Part shown: positions 7,442 to 16,562 of the stretch, in pieces | How positions within the stretch are numbered: the stretch's first letter is position 1 | Layout of the letters: every line of letters begins with the position of its first letter | Assembly (NCBI GenBank): GCA_025351485.1 | Contig: JANXVU010000036.1 | Span: 1 to 64,000 of the forward strand | Reading direction: 5' to 3' | Length of the DNA: 64,000 nt | Source of the DNA: Candidatus Eiseniibacteriota bacterium | Lineage (GTDB): Bacteria > Eisenbacteria > RBG-16-71-46 > JACRLI01 | The notes under the pieces: generated by a model | What the model was told of the DNA's origin: nothing | Database searches by the model: none | Seen by the model: the letters and a program-made list of their open reading frames with translations, nothing else | Made by a program: the position numbers and the translations under genes

Positions 7442-9607
7442 TCACGGAGCCGTGGGGGGAGTCAGCGAGCGAATCAGGGCCGCCTGCTGGGCCGAGTAAT
7501 TGGCGGCATCCTCCGCCCTTCCGGCGGCCCGCGCCCGGTCGGACGCCTCGCCCAGCGCGCGGGAGGCGGCCGTGCCGTCCCCGGTGCGCAACTGGCACAC
7601 GGCGAGCATCGCCCAGGACTCCGGGTCGTCGGGGGATCGCAAGGTCAGCGTCCGGGCCAGGGGAAGGGCGCGCGCGAAGTCTCCGGTGCTGCGGTAGAGG
7701 TAGGCCAGCGAACGGGTGGATTCGAAATCATCCGGCGCGCGGCTCAGCCGGTTCTCCAGGATCCCCTCGGCGTCCCGGAGCACCGCGTTGAGCGCCTGGG
7801 GCCCCCGCGGGAGGAAGGCCAGTCTGGGAAAGCGGCGTGCGGCCTGTTCGGCTCCCTGGGGCAGGTTCGCCGCCAGCCACCACCCCGAATCAACCGGGGC
7901 GACGTAGAAGGAATCGCCCTCCGACGCATGGCTCCAGAACATTCTCAGGAATTGCAGATCGGCGGCGTGCCACAGGAAGTGCGCCGGGTGGGCGGCCCAC
8001 AGCTCCACGCCGGCTGCGCGGCCGTAGGCCAGGTTCGCGCGCTTTCCGTGGGCCATGTGGCGCGGGGTGGTGAAGGGCATGCGGGCCACTCCCGAATCCG
8101 TGAGGCCCAGGCGGTCCAGCGTGCGCAGGCCCGAGAAGTAGGGGATCGCGCCTACGCAGTCCACCGCCACGCGAGCGTCCGCGGGCAGGACGCCCCGCCG
8201 CACCATGTCGCCCAGCCGGCGGCCCTCCGGCTCCTGTCCCAGCAGGAACATGCGATGTTCTTCCTGGCGCAGGCCCACCAGGTTGGCCGAGAGCGAGTCT
8301 TGCAGCTCGCGGTGAAACCGGTCCAGCGCTCCCACTCCGGGCACCGCGCGAAACGGATCGGTGTCCGCGGCAAGGTAGCGCCGGGCTTCCGGGGTGTCTG
8401 CGGGGATTCCGGGAAATCCGGCCACGTAGTGGTTCGGATACTCCGCATGGCTGCGCCAGGGGAGCGCCACGATCCCCGCAACCACCACGGCCAGCCAGGC
8501 CCAGGCGACCACCCGCGTGCGCGGCCGCTGCATCAGCCGGCGCACGCCGTCCCCCATCAACAGGTAGAGGAACGGAAAATACAGATCCAGCGGGCGGTAT
8601 TCGAAGTGGTCGCCCCCGATGGAGGCGATGTAGAGCGCGTGTGGGATGACCACCGCCGCAAAGAGCAGCGGTATGGCGGTGGACCGGCGTTCCCGGTGGA
8701 GCTTCCATCCCATGAAGAGCAGCGGAGGCCAGGCGAGCGCACCGTACTCCAGCGCAAACGAGGCAAAGTAACGGATTCCCGAGGAAAACCACACCTTTCC
8801 GCCCACCTTGGCGTAGTAGGTGTTGGGAAGCCACTCGTGGTAATAGGCCAGGCGGAACACGAGATGCGCGGCCACGAGCATCACGAACGGCAGCGCCCGC
8901 TTGAGCCAGGCCCCCGCGCGGAATTTCCCCCGGGAGCGCAGGTGGAGCCCGGCGGCGCCAAAGGCGCACAATGCCAGCAGCGGACCGTCGGGCCGGGCCA
9001 GGCTGGCCAGGCCGAAAATTACCCCGGCGAGCGGCCTCCGCGTGCCGTCCCCGTGCTCCTCGGACTCCACCTCCAGCACCAGGCGCAAGGTAGCCGCCAC
9101 CACCAGAAACTCGAAGCACCGCGTCTCCAGGCCGCTCGTGCCCCACACCGCCACGCTTCGCGTCACCGCCAGCAGCAGCGGGGCCACCAGCGCCCACGCG
9201 CCCGAGCCTTCCGAGCGCCACCGCCGGACTCCCCACCAGGCCACCAGTGCCCACAGTCCCAGGGAGAAGATCGTGGAGAGCGCGTTGGCCGCGTTCTCCG
9301 GCGCAATTCCCAGGGCGTCCAGCGCGCCCAGCGCCAGCACCCACAGGAAATTGGTGTAGCCCTCGACCCGCTCGAACCCCGGGTTGAACACCAGCCCGCG
9401 GCCGTGCGCCAGGTTGCGCGCGTACCGAAACGAGATGAAGGAGTCGTCGGTCAGGAACCAGTACTTGAAGTGGTGCAGGATGAACAGGACCAGAGTAGCG
9501 GCGAGGGCCGCGAGTAGCGCCGGATGGATCCGGCCGGGGTGGGCGCCGGAGGCGAAATGGGTCCCTTGAGGGGGGGGAGGGGGCGCGGGGCGGCGGGCAC
9601 GGGACAT
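7442..9607 (-). CDS. Multi-pass GT-C-type membrane protein with TPR tail (AftB-like)
   Basis: 721 residues. After a proline-rich cytoplasmic start come about ten hydrophobic segments (residues 28-390). The first periplasmic loop carries DDSFISFRYARNLAHGRGLVFNPG followed by VEGYTNFLW, a signature shared with polyprenyl-phosphate-dependent GT-C arabinosyltransferase-like proteins (AftB family); the paired Asp is the usual catalytic site. A soluble region (400-600) and a TPR-like C-terminus (about 610-710) follow. It probably transfers a sugar from a lipid carrier outside the inner membrane; donor and acceptor are unknown. There is no Shine-Dalgarno, and an AATACT -10-like box ends 8 bases before the ATG, so the message may be leaderless. 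Confidence 0.6.
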   Translation of the reverse strand: MSRARRPAPPPPPQGTHFASGAHPGRIHPALLAALAATLVLFILHHFKYWFLTDDSFISFRYARNLAHGRGLVFNPGFERVEGYTNFLWVLALGALDALGIAPENAANALSTIFSLGLWALVAWWGVRRWRSEGSGAWALVAPLLLAVTRSVAVWGTSGLETRCFEFLVVAATLRLVLEVESEEHGDGTRRPLAGVIFGLASLARPDGPLLALCAFGAAGLHLRSRGKFRAGAWLKRALPFVMLVAAHLVFRLAYYHEWLPNTYYAKVGGKVWFSSGIRYFASFALEYGALAWPPLLFMGWKLHRERRSTAIPLLFAAVVIPHALYIASIGGDHFEYRPLDLYFPFLYLLMGDGVRRLMQRPRTRVVAWAWLAVVVAGIVALPWRSHAEYPNHYVAGFPGIPADTPEARRYLAADTDPFRAVPGVGALDRFHRELQDSLSANLVGLRQEEHRMFLLGQEPEGRRLGDMVRRGVLPADARVAVDCVGAIPYFSGLRTLDRLGLTDSGVARMPFTTPRHMAHGKRANLAYGRAAGVELWAAHPAHFLWHAADLQFLRMFWSHASEGDSFYVAPVDSGWWLAANLPQGAEQAARRFPRLAFLPRGPQALNAVLRDAEGILENRLSRAPDDFESTRSLAYLYRSTGDFARALPLARTLTLRSPDDPESWAMLAVCQLRTGDGTAASRALGEASDRARAAGRAEDAANYSAQQAALIRSLTPPTAP

Positions 9608-9688
9608 GGACGGAAAGTATTGGGGCGGCGGCCCGGGGTGTCAAGGAAAGGCCCTCAAACAGGCCCGAAACCGGGCCCCCGGGCACGA

Positions 9689-9719
9689 TTACCCCGAGGA
9701 CACGCGTTTGTGCTATGAT
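9689..9719 (+). promoter_or_regulatory. Possible typA promoter
   Basis: A good -10 box TATGAT lies at 9714-9719, with TTACCC at 9689-9694 as a weak -35 across a 19-bp spacer. It faces typA, giving a leader of about 60 bases. Confidence 0.35.
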
Positions 9720-9784
9720 TCCGCGTTCGCCGCAGACCCCAAACTGCCACCGATTCCCCCTGAAACAGCCAGGAGATTCACGTT

Positions 9785-11602
9785 TTGATTCGCACTCGCG
9801 ACAAGATCCGCAATATTGCCATCATCGCCCACGTCGACCACGGCAAAACCACTCTGGTGGACGCCCTCCTGTGGCAGAGCGGCACGTTCCGCACCAACGA
9901 GAACATTGCCGAACGGGTCATGGACTCCAACGATCTCGAGCGCGAGAAGGGCATCACCATCATGGCCAAGAACACGGCCATCCAGTACGGCGACTACCAC
10001 ATCAACATCGTGGACACGCCGGGCCACGCCGACTTTGGTGGAGAGGTGGAACGCACCCTCACCATGATCGACGGCGTGCTGCTGCTGGTGGACGCCTCGG
10101 AAGGCCCGCTGCCCCAGACCCGCTTCGTGCTCATGAAGGCGCTGGAGCTCAAGCTCCAGCCGGTCGTGGTGATCAACAAGATCGACCGCAAGGACGCCCG
10201 CGCCAAGGAAGTGCTGGACGAGATCTATGACCTGTTCATCGACCTCGACGCCAGCGAGGAGCAGCTGGAGTTCCCGGTGCTGTACACCAACGCGCGCGCC
10301 GGCACCTGCCGGCTCAGCCCCGACGGTCCGGACACCAAGCTCACGCCGCTCTACGACGCCATCGTACGCACCATTCCGGCGCCGGTCTACGACACCGACA
10401 AGCCGCTGCAGTTCCGAGTGACCACGCTGGACTACGACGACTTCGTGGGCCGCATGGCCATCGGGCGCATCGTGAACGGCACCATGCGCAAGGGCCAGCA
10501 GGTGCTGCTGCTGGCGCACGACGGCCGGCAGCTTCCCGGCAAGATCACCGCGCTGTTCGGCTTCGAGGGGCTCAAGCGGATCCCCATCGAAGAAGCCAAC
10601 CCCGGGGAGATCGTGGCCATCGCCGGCATCGCCGAGATGACCATCGGGGATACGGTCGGAGACCCGGAGCGCCCGGAGGCCCTGGCCAGCATCCACATCG
10701 ACGAGCCCACGGTCAGCATGATCTTCAGCGTGAACACCTCCCCGCTGGCCGGGCAGGACGGCAAGTTCGTGACCTCGCGCCACCTGCGCGAGCGCCTGGA
10801 AAAGGAAATCCTGGGCAACGTCTCCATCCGGGTGGAGCCCACGGAGTCGGCCGATTCATTCAAGGTCTCGGGGCGCGGAGAACTGCAGCTGGCGATCCTG
10901 ATCGAGATGATGCGCCGCGAAGGCTTCGAGATGTCGGTGAGCCGGCCCGAGGTGATCACCAGGGTCGAGAACGGCCACACCATGGAGCCCATGGAGCTGG
11001 TGGTGATCGACTGCCCGGAGGAGTTCGTGGGCGTGATCACGCAAAAGCTCGGACCTCGTCGCGGCCGGATGACCAAGATGGTCAACCACGGCACGGGCCG
11101 CGTGCGCCTGGAGTTCCGCATTCCCTCGCGCGGGCTGATCGGGTTCCGCAACCAGTTCCTGACCGACACGCGCGGCACCGGGCTCCTGAACCACATCTTC
11201 GACGGCTACGAGCCATGGTGCGGGCCGCTGCCGAGTCGCAAGACCGGAGCCCTGGTCTCGGACCGCAACGGCAAGTGCACCACCTACGCCATCGAGCACC
11301 TGCAGGAGCGGGGCGAGATCCTGGTGCACCCCGGGGATGCCGTCTACATGGGCATGGTCATCGGTGAGAACGCCCGCGAAGCCGACATGGACGTGAACAT
11401 CACCAAGGAAAAGAAGCTGACCAACATGCGCGCCTCGGGCTCCGACGACGCGGCCAAGATCGTGCCGCCGCGGATCATGAGCCTGGAGCAGGTGATCGAG
11501 TTCCTCGGCGACGACGAGCTGGCCGAGATTACGCCGAACATCATCCGCATCCGCAAGCGGCAGCTGAGCCCGCACGACCGGCCGCGCAAGGAATTTGCGT
11601 AG
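9785..11602 (+). CDS. typA: Ribosome-associated GTPase TypA/BipA
   Basis: 605 residues, full length for the family. It is a translational GTPase involved in ribosome assembly and stress adaptation, binding where EF-G binds. The P-loop AHVDHGKTT is at residues 15-23, the switch region [12 protein letters not shown] and [14 protein letters not shown] follow, and NKID supplies guanine recognition. The EF-G-like domains II, III and V and the BipA-specific C-terminal domain are all present. The start is TTG 9785 with AGGAG at 9771-9775. It is a single-gene unit closed by a strong hairpin 36 bases past the stop. Confidence 0.97.
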   Translation: MIRTRDKIRNIAIIAHVDHGKTTLVDALLWQSGTFRTNENIAERVMDSNDLEREKGITIMAKNTAIQYGDYHINIVDTPGHADFGGEVERTLTMIDGVLLLVDASEGPLPQTRFVLMKALELKLQPVVVINKIDRKDARAKEVLDEIYDLFIDLDASEEQLEFPVLYTNARAGTCRLSPDGPDTKLTPLYDAIVRTIPAPVYDTDKPLQFRVTTLDYDDFVGRMAIGRIVNGTMRKGQQVLLLAHDGRQLPGKITALFGFEGLKRIPIEEANPGEIVAIAGIAEMTIGDTVGDPERPEALASIHIDEPTVSMIFSVNTSPLAGQDGKFVTSRHLRERLEKEILGNVSIRVEPTESADSFKVSGRGELQLAILIEMMRREGFEMSVSRPEVITRVENGHTMEPMELVVIDCPEEFVGVITQKLGPRRGRMTKMVNHGTGRVRLEFRIPSRGLIGFRNQFLTDTRGTGLLNHIFDGYEPWCGPLPSRKTGALVSDRNGKCTTYAIEHLQERGEILVHPGDAVYMGMVIGENAREADMDVNITKEKKLTNMRASGSDDAAKIVPPRIMSLEQVIEFLGDDELAEITPNIIRIRKRQLSPHDRPRKEFA

Positions 11603-11637
11603 GCGGAAGAGCGGCCGGCAACTGGGCAAGAACAGGA

Positions 11638-11669
11638 ACGGGCGGCTCCCTCGCGGGGCCGCCCGTTTT
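11638..11669 (+). terminator. Intrinsic terminator of typA
   Basis: ACGGGCGGC and GCCGCCCGT form a long GC-rich stem with further CCC/GGG pairing around a TCGC loop, followed by TTTTCT. It may also serve the convergent gene at 11712-12116. Confidence 0.85.
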
Positions 11670-11711
11670 CTATCGTGTGGCCCGCAGTGGGCCCTGTTCG
11701 CCGGGAGGCGC

Positions 11712-12116
11712 CTAGGAGGCCTTGGCGGAGGCCTCGGCCTTGGAGTGCGTCTTCACCTTGGCGTGCCGGGGCACCTTGCCAGTGGCGGATGTGGCCGTGG
11801 CCATCTTGTGCTGCACGGCGTCCATGGCGCAGCGCGGGCACTTGCCGGACGTCCCGACATCCTTGCCATCCTTGGGGCAGGTGAAGTTGAGGGCCATCAG
11901 CGCCAGCGCCTTCTTGTGGGTCGGGCAGGTCCCCGGCTTGTTGCTGTGGTATTCGCATCCGGCGGCCGGGCAGTCGTACTCGACGTCCCCGCTCTTGTGA
12001 ATGGCCCCATCCGAGGGGGCCGATGGGGCCGCGGAGTATCCGTCGGCGCGCGCTCCGGCAAAACCGAGGCACAGGACCAGCAGGGAGGCAGATGCGGCTG
12101 CGATACGGAACTTCAT
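11712..12116 (-). CDS. Secreted protein with two cysteine metal-binding motifs
   Basis: 134 residues from ATG 12116, with AAGGAG 8 bases upstream. The signal peptide ends near residue 24 (ARA-DG). Two related cysteine motifs follow: residues 47-67 (YDCP...C...PGTCP) and 79-97 (FTCPKDGK...GKCPRCAM). They match the short heavy-metal-binding domain seen at the ends of copper/zinc efflux proteins, where the second form is usually followed by a Met. The C-terminal 30 residues are Lys/Ala/His-rich. It probably binds transition-metal ions in the periplasm. It is convergent with typA and stands alone, so no efflux operon supports the idea. Confidence 0.65.
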   Translation of the reverse strand: MKFRIAAASASLLVLCLGFAGARADGYSAAPSAPSDGAIHKSGDVEYDCPAAGCEYHSNKPGTCPTHKKALALMALNFTCPKDGKDVGTSGKCPRCAMDAVQHKMATATSATGKVPRHAKVKTHSKAEASAKAS

Positions 12117-12199
12117 GCTAGAGTCTCCTTGAAAGATGTCCAATTGCGGCCAACCTGTTCAGTCTGCACCGCCCGGTAGGGCGGGGTCAAGGAGCGCAC

Positions 12200-13261
12200 A
12201 TGAGTCGTCCCATCCGCGTCGGGCTCATCGGCACCGGCTTCGGCCGCGTGGTGCAGGGCCCCGGTTTCCTGAAGCACCCGAAGTTCGAGCTGGTGGCGCT
12301 GGCCAGCGCCCGCAAGGAACGCGCCGAGTCGGCCGCCGCGGAGCTCGGCGTGAAGTACGCCACCGACGACTGGCGCCGCATGCTCTCCGAAGTGGAGCTG
12401 GACCTGGTGAGCGTGATCACGCCCCCGGTGCACCACCATCCCATGGGCATGGCGGTGCTGGAATCCGGGCGCGACCTGCTCCTGGAAAAGCCCACCGCGA
12501 TGGACGCGCGCGAGGCCCGCGAATTGCTGGACACGGCCCGGGCCAAGGGCCGGGTGCACGCGCTGAACCACGAGTTTCGCTGGGTGCCGGAGCGTGCCGC
12601 GCTGCGCGCGCGGGTGGCCAGCGGGGCCATGGGCCGCCTGCAGCGCTTCGAAGCGAGGGCTTTCTTTGACTTCTACAATCCCCACATGAAGCGGGCCTGG
12701 GGCTGGCTCAACGACGCCACCATGGGCGGAGGCATCCTGGGCGCGATCGGATCGCACATCGTGGACTACGCCCGTTTCGTGGCCGGAGAGATCCGGACCG
12801 TTTCGGCGCAGGTGGAAACGCAGGTGAAGGAGCGCGCCGATGCCACGGGCCGGATGAAGCCCGTCACCGCGGACGACGGCTTCTCGATGCTGCTGGAATT
12901 CGAGAGCGGCGCCACCGGGTCGGTGGTGTGCTCGTCCACTTCCTCGGTCCGCAGCCAGCTCTTCGAGGCGCACGGAGAGAACGAGAGCCTGATCCTGGAC
13001 GGAGATCTCCTGTTCCGGGGCACGCCGGGCGGGCCCCGGGAGCCGTACCCCGTTCCCGAGGAGTTCCACATCCACAAGCTCGGGGCCGACGCGCTTCTGG
13101 ATCCCTTCTACGCCTTCCTGGAATCGCTGGCCCCGGCTATCGAGGGGCGGACCGAATTCCGTCCCAACCTGGAGGACGGCCTCAAGGTGCAGCAGGTGCT
13201 CGACGCCGCGCGGCTCTCCAGCTCCTCGGGCCGACGGGAGCGCGCGGGCGGCCCCATCTGA
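12200..13261 (+). CDS. Gfo/Idh/MocA-family NAD(P)-dependent oxidoreductase
   Basis: 353 residues. The Rossmann motif GLIGTGFGR is at residues 8-16, the family's EKP signature at 96-98 (catalytic Lys97), and a C-terminal alpha/beta domain follows. The family oxidises or reduces hydroxyl groups on sugars, inositols and related polyols, or forms part of biliverdin-type reductases. Substrate cannot be assigned. AAGGAG precedes the ATG by 7 bases. It stands alone upstream of a regulator gene, which starts 99 bases after its stop. A second member of the same family lies at 54571-55608 in the CDP-alcohol operon. Confidence 0.85.
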   Translation: MSRPIRVGLIGTGFGRVVQGPGFLKHPKFELVALASARKERAESAAAELGVKYATDDWRRMLSEVELDLVSVITPPVHHHPMGMAVLESGRDLLLEKPTAMDAREARELLDTARAKGRVHALNHEFRWVPERAALRARVASGAMGRLQRFEARAFFDFYNPHMKRAWGWLNDATMGGGILGAIGSHIVDYARFVAGEIRTVSAQVETQVKERADATGRMKPVTADDGFSMLLEFESGATGSVVCSSTSSVRSQLFEAHGENESLILDGDLLFRGTPGGPREPYPVPEEFHIHKLGADALLDPFYAFLESLAPAIEGRTEFRPNLEDGLKVQQVLDAARLSSSSGRRERAGGPI

Positions 13262-13360
13262 ACCGGCGATATTCCGGCGATTGACAGCCCCGGGATGAGG
13301 TCGCCACAATGTCCCACACTTGGAATTCACACGTATCCCGCTTCCGTCCCGAGGCTACGC

Positions 13361-14881
13361 ATGAGCGACACCACTCCCGTCGAAAGTCAGACGCTGGGAC
13401 TTCCGCAGCACCGCCTGGAGATCCTCTACCAGGTGAGCCGCTCGCTGGGGGCCCTGCTGGAGTGGACCGAGCTGGTCCAGAGCATGATGGACCTGGTGCT
13501 CCGCACCCTGAACGCCGAGCGCGGGGTGCTGTTCCTGCGTGGACCGGACGGCTCGCCGGTGCCCGAGGTGGCCCGCGGGGCCGACGAGACCACGCTGCAG
13601 GAGGCCACCGAGACCAGCCGGCGCATCCTGGACCGCGCCATGGTGCGCGGCGAGGCGGTGCTCTCGGACGACGCCCAGACCGACGAGCGATTCAAGACCT
13701 CGCAGTCGGTGCGAAATCTAAAGATCGTCTCCTTCATGTGCGTGCCGCTGCGCCGCGGCGACCGCATCCTGGGCACGCTGTACCTGGACAACCGCAGCAT
13801 CACCGCCCTGTTCAACAAAGAGGACCTGGCGTTCCTTTCGGCGCTGGCCGACCTGTGCGCCATCGCCCTCGAGAACTCGCGCCTGCACCAGGACCTCAAG
13901 CAGGAAGTGCGGCAGCTGCGCCGCGACGTGCAGGGCAAGTATCGCTTCGAGAACATCCTGGGGACCAGCGAGCGCATGGTGAAGGTGTTCAAGATCCTGG
14001 AGCGGGTGGTGGAGACCGATGCGACCATCCTGATCCAGGGCGAGAACGGGACCGGCAAGGAGCTGGTGGCACGGGCCATTCACTTCAACAGCAAGCGCAA
14101 GGAAAAGCCGTTCATCACCGTGGACTGCGGCTCGCTCCCCGAGCACCTGGCCGCGAGCGAGCTGTTCGGGCACCGACGCGGCGCCTTCACCGACGCGCGG
14201 GAAGACCGGCGGGGGCTGTTCGAGGAGGCCAGCGACGGCACGGTGTTCCTGGACCAGATCGAGGATCTGCCGCTGCCGCTGCAGCCGCAGCTGCTGAGGG
14301 TGCTGCAAGAGCGGGAAGTGCGGCGCGTAGGGGAGACCACCTACCGCAAGGTCAATACCCGCGTGGTGGCCGCTTCGCGCATCAACCTGGACGAGAAGGT
14401 CAAGAACGGGACATTCCGCGAGGACCTGTACTTTCGGCTCCGCGTGGTGCCCCTGACGCTGCCCCCGCTGCGGGAGCGTCAGGCGGACATCCCGGTCCTG
14501 GCCCAGAGCTTCCTCGAGAAGGTCAGGGACGCCCAGCCCGACGCCCCCAAGGGATTTTCCAAGGCGGCCATGGACGTGCTCCTGAAACACCGCTGGCCCG
14601 GCAACGTGCGGGAACTGCAGCACACCGTGGAGCGCGCGGCGCTGTTGGGAACCGAGAGCCGCATCCAGCCCGAGGACCTGGACCTGGAGGGCGGCACGTC
14701 CGGCCCGCCGTCCCTGACCGAGGCCCGCCGCAACACCGAGGAAGCCAAGATCCGCGAAGCCCTCCTGGAGACCGGGGGCAACGTGAGCCACGCCGCCGAG
14801 AAACTTGGCGTGGGCCGCAGGACCCTGCAGCACATGATGAAACGCCACGGCCTCAACCGCGAAGAGTTTCGCCTCCGCTGA
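13361..14881 (+). CDS. GAF-AAA+-Fis regulator (NtrC class) with altered Walker B
   Basis: 506 residues from ATG 13361. An N-terminal GAF domain (about 33-175) would bind a small ligand, a short coiled linker follows, then a sigma-54-activator AAA+ domain (about 195-430) and a Fis-type helix-turn-helix (about 473-494). Walker A is GENGTGKE (227-234). The sigma-54 contact loop reads GAFTDA (274-279) in place of GAFTGA. Walker B reads FLDQI, so the catalytic Glu after Asp298 is Gln299. The arginine-finger region FREDLYFRL (352-360) and WPGNVREL are intact. GAFTDA occurs in real activators; the Asp-Gln Walker B is less usual and could slow ATP hydrolysis. No response-regulator receiver is present. 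Confidence 0.9.
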   Translation: MSDTTPVESQTLGLPQHRLEILYQVSRSLGALLEWTELVQSMMDLVLRTLNAERGVLFLRGPDGSPVPEVARGADETTLQEATETSRRILDRAMVRGEAVLSDDAQTDERFKTSQSVRNLKIVSFMCVPLRRGDRILGTLYLDNRSITALFNKEDLAFLSALADLCAIALENSRLHQDLKQEVRQLRRDVQGKYRFENILGTSERMVKVFKILERVVETDATILIQGENGTGKELVARAIHFNSKRKEKPFITVDCGSLPEHLAASELFGHRRGAFTDAREDRRGLFEEASDGTVFLDQIEDLPLPLQPQLLRVLQEREVRRVGETTYRKVNTRVVAASRINLDEKVKNGTFREDLYFRLRVVPLTLPPLRERQADIPVLAQSFLEKVRDAQPDAPKGFSKAAMDVLLKHRWPGNVRELQHTVERAALLGTESRIQPEDLDLEGGTSGPPSLTEARRNTEEAKIREALLETGGNVSHAAEKLGVGRRTLQHMMKRHGLNREEFRLR

Positions 14882-14889
14882 TCCACGGG

Positions 14890-14939
14890 TGCGCGCCCGC
14901 TGCGTTGGGTGCGCATCGAACCGCGCATATGTTGCGCAG
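14890..14939 (+). repeat. TGCGCA-rich intergenic element, copy A
   Basis: Just after the regulator's stop come two exact TGCGCA sites (14910, 14933) with near-matches TGCGCG (14890) and CGCGCA. The segment ATGTTGCGCAG at 14929-14939 recurs exactly at 32277-32287 and with one base missing at 49809-49818. The element has no coding potential and its role is unknown. Confidence 0.4.
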
Positions 14940-15074
14940 ATTTTCGACCATTCCACCGATGCGCCCGCGCAATTCTCCAGCCATCAAAACTTCTAAAATG
15001 CTATAAGACAATGGTTTGAACACTTACCACTCTCAGGTTCCGGATATGGCACAGGCCGTGCATTTCTACTTCGT

Positions 15075-15170
15075 CAGGATGACGATGCGTCATCCTGGAA
15101 TGACAGAAGGATTGTCCGGTGGATGCACGGATCCGCCGGCCGGGCCGGCGGGGACCTCGATGAGGTTCCC
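15075..15170 (+). repeat. Three consecutive stem-loops in a gene-free stretch
   Basis: Between the regulator (stop 14881) and the secreted-protein gene (start 15277) there are 395 bases without a convincing gene. They hold a 10-bp stem with a 3-base loop (CAGGATGACG at 15075-15084, its complement at 15088-15097), an 8-bp GC stem (15133-15140 with 15144-15151), and a bulged stem GGGACCTC/GAGGTTCCC (15151-15170). The first is near-perfect and lacks a U-tract on either side, so it is not a standard terminator. A 5' leader structure, a small RNA or a mobile-element remnant are all possible. Confidence 0.45.
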
Positions 15171-15276
15171 GCCGCGCCTGTTTCATAGGTCATGGCACAT
15201 TGACAATAATCACTATATCGACGATAATGGAATGTCTGTCCGCAAGCGTGCGCGCCCACTCAAACAGGAGGCCCAA

Positions 15277-15828
15277 GTGGCACTTCGTTCACGTGCAATT
15301 GCCTTCCTAGTCCTGCTCGGTATGATCGCAGCGGGCGCCGCTTCGGCTCAGCAGACCGTTGCGACCACGTTCACCGGCACCGCCACGTCCACGGGCGTGG
15401 TCAAGCGCACCATCATCGACATCACCAAGCCCGGCATCGTGCCCAACGGGGCCCGCAGCCAGGGCACCCAGGTTTGCGGGCTGGTCTCCTGGTCGTTCTA
15501 CATCTCGGCCCCGGCCGGCAAGACCCAGAACCAGATCGGGTTGATCTACCGCAACGCCGCCAATGCGGCGGCTGCCGCGCAGGATCCGTGCCCCGGGTAT
15601 TCCGCGTACTTCTGCTTCGCGGCCCCGGACTCTCATGCGGTGGCCTTGAACAAGCCGCTCGGCACCTACTCGATCACGGATTCGGGTGGAATTCCCGGGG
15701 TCACGATCGCCAACCAGACCTTGACCCAGAACAACGGCCCGGCGGCCTCCAGTACCGGAACTGCCGCGCTGGGATTGCTGCTGGCCGCGGCAAGCGTCGT
15801 CATTTTAAGGCGTCGAGCGCAAAGCTAG
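15277..15828 (+). CDS. Small secreted protein with C-terminal TM-RRR anchor (paralogue 1)
   Basis: 183 residues from GTG 15277, chosen because AGGAGG ends 5 bases upstream; ATG 15232 is an in-frame alternative. A signal peptide ends near ASA-QQ. The mature part shares with its downstream neighbour a GxAT-x-G-(x)2-KRxIIDITKPG block and a C-terminal NNGPA motif, followed by a hydrophobic helix and RRR. This tripartite tail (short motif, TM helix, basic cluster) is the layout of PEP-CTERM, IPTL-CTERM and related sorting signals that exosortases or rhombosortases process. Two internal Cys pairs could form disulphides. An exosortase-family gene lies 5 kb away. I do not recognise the protein itself. 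Confidence 0.65.
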   Translation: MALRSRAIAFLVLLGMIAAGAASAQQTVATTFTGTATSTGVVKRTIIDITKPGIVPNGARSQGTQVCGLVSWSFYISAPAGKTQNQIGLIYRNAANAAAAAQDPCPGYSAYFCFAAPDSHAVALNKPLGTYSITDSGGIPGVTIANQTLTQNNGPAASSTGTAALGLLLAAASVVILRRRAQS

Positions 15829-15876
15829 CGCGTCTCGATCACCCGAGCCCGCATCCAGTGGAGTCCAAGGCCCGAC

Positions 15877-16446
15877 ATGGCTCTTAACCGCTCCGTTGTT
15901 CTCGTGATAACCGTCATCCAGGTTCTGTGGGCGGCGGCCGCGGTCGCCCAGACTTCCAACTGGATGAGCATGACCGGCGTCGCCACCGCTCCCGGCAAGA
16001 TCAAGCGCAGCATCATCGACATCACCAAGCCGGGCTATATCGAGGCGGTGGGCCGAAGGCGTGGCCTGGATCCCGTTCCCAGTTCGACCCGGGCCACCAC
16101 GGTGTTTTCGGTGCCGATCCAGACCGGGCAGACTCCCGCCATCGTGTGCCACAACTACCTGGATTCGGCCACGGTGGCCCTGGCGCCCCTGGGCTACGCG
16201 GTCCGCTATGTCAGCAACGCGCCCATCCCGAGCACCGTGGAAGTGGTCAAGGTCATCGGGTCGTTCACCGTGATCGACTCGATTTCGTCGCCCGGTATGG
16301 TCTTTTCCACGAAGTTCGTTCCGCTGAACAACGGCCCCGCTCTGAGTCCAGGCTGGGCCGAGGCGCTGGTCGGCCTGCTGGCCGCCGCCGCCCTGTTGAT
16401 CTTGCGCCGCCGCCGGCTCCAGCCCGCAAAGGTTCGCGGGCGTTAG
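15877..16446 (+). CDS. Small secreted protein with C-terminal TM-RRRR anchor (paralogue 2)
   Basis: 189 residues, beginning 48 bases after paralogue 1 in the same orientation and ending in a strong terminator, so the pair is probably one transcript. Signal peptide cleavage is predicted near VAQ-TS. The GVATAPGKIKRSIIDITKPG block, the NNGPA motif, the TM helix (about residues 160-177) and the terminal RRRR parallel the upstream gene; the middle sections are quite different. The shared ends and divergent middle suggest a common delivery route with different exposed parts. No enzyme motifs are seen. Confidence 0.65.
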   Translation: MALNRSVVLVITVIQVLWAAAAVAQTSNWMSMTGVATAPGKIKRSIIDITKPGYIEAVGRRRGLDPVPSSTRATTVFSVPIQTGQTPAIVCHNYLDSATVALAPLGYAVRYVSNAPIPSTVEVVKVIGSFTVIDSISSPGMVFSTKFVPLNNGPALSPGWAEALVGLLAAAALLILRRRRLQPAKVRGR

Positions 16447-16469
16447 AGTCCGCCTCGCGGCGCGTCTTG

Positions 16470-16502
16470 AAAGGCCGGGCCCTTCGGGGTCCGGCCTTTA
16501 TC
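16470..16502 (+). terminator. Intrinsic terminator after the anchored-protein pair
   Basis: AAAGGCCGG (16470-16478) pairs with CCGGCCTTT (16491-16499), with inner CCC/GGG pairing around a TTCG tetraloop, followed by TTTAT. Confidence 0.85.
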
Positions 16503-16562
16503 ATGCCCGGTAAAAAGAAGACGCGCCGGGCGGCCGCGGCCCATTAGAATGTCCCCATCGCT

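Noticed and set aside
7442-9607. Reading the protein as an actinobacterial arabinosyltransferase proving cell-wall arabinan
   Set aside because: The shared loop motif is broad to GT-C proteins, and the rest of the window is clearly diderm, so no substrate is assigned.
13361-14881. GAFTDA in place of GAFTGA treated as evidence of a dead sigma-54 activator
   Set aside because: This variant is found in functional members; only the Walker B Gln was kept as notable.
15076-15170. c-di-GMP or other known riboswitch in the stem-loop region
   Set aside because: No conserved core of any riboswitch class I know could be found; only simple hairpins.
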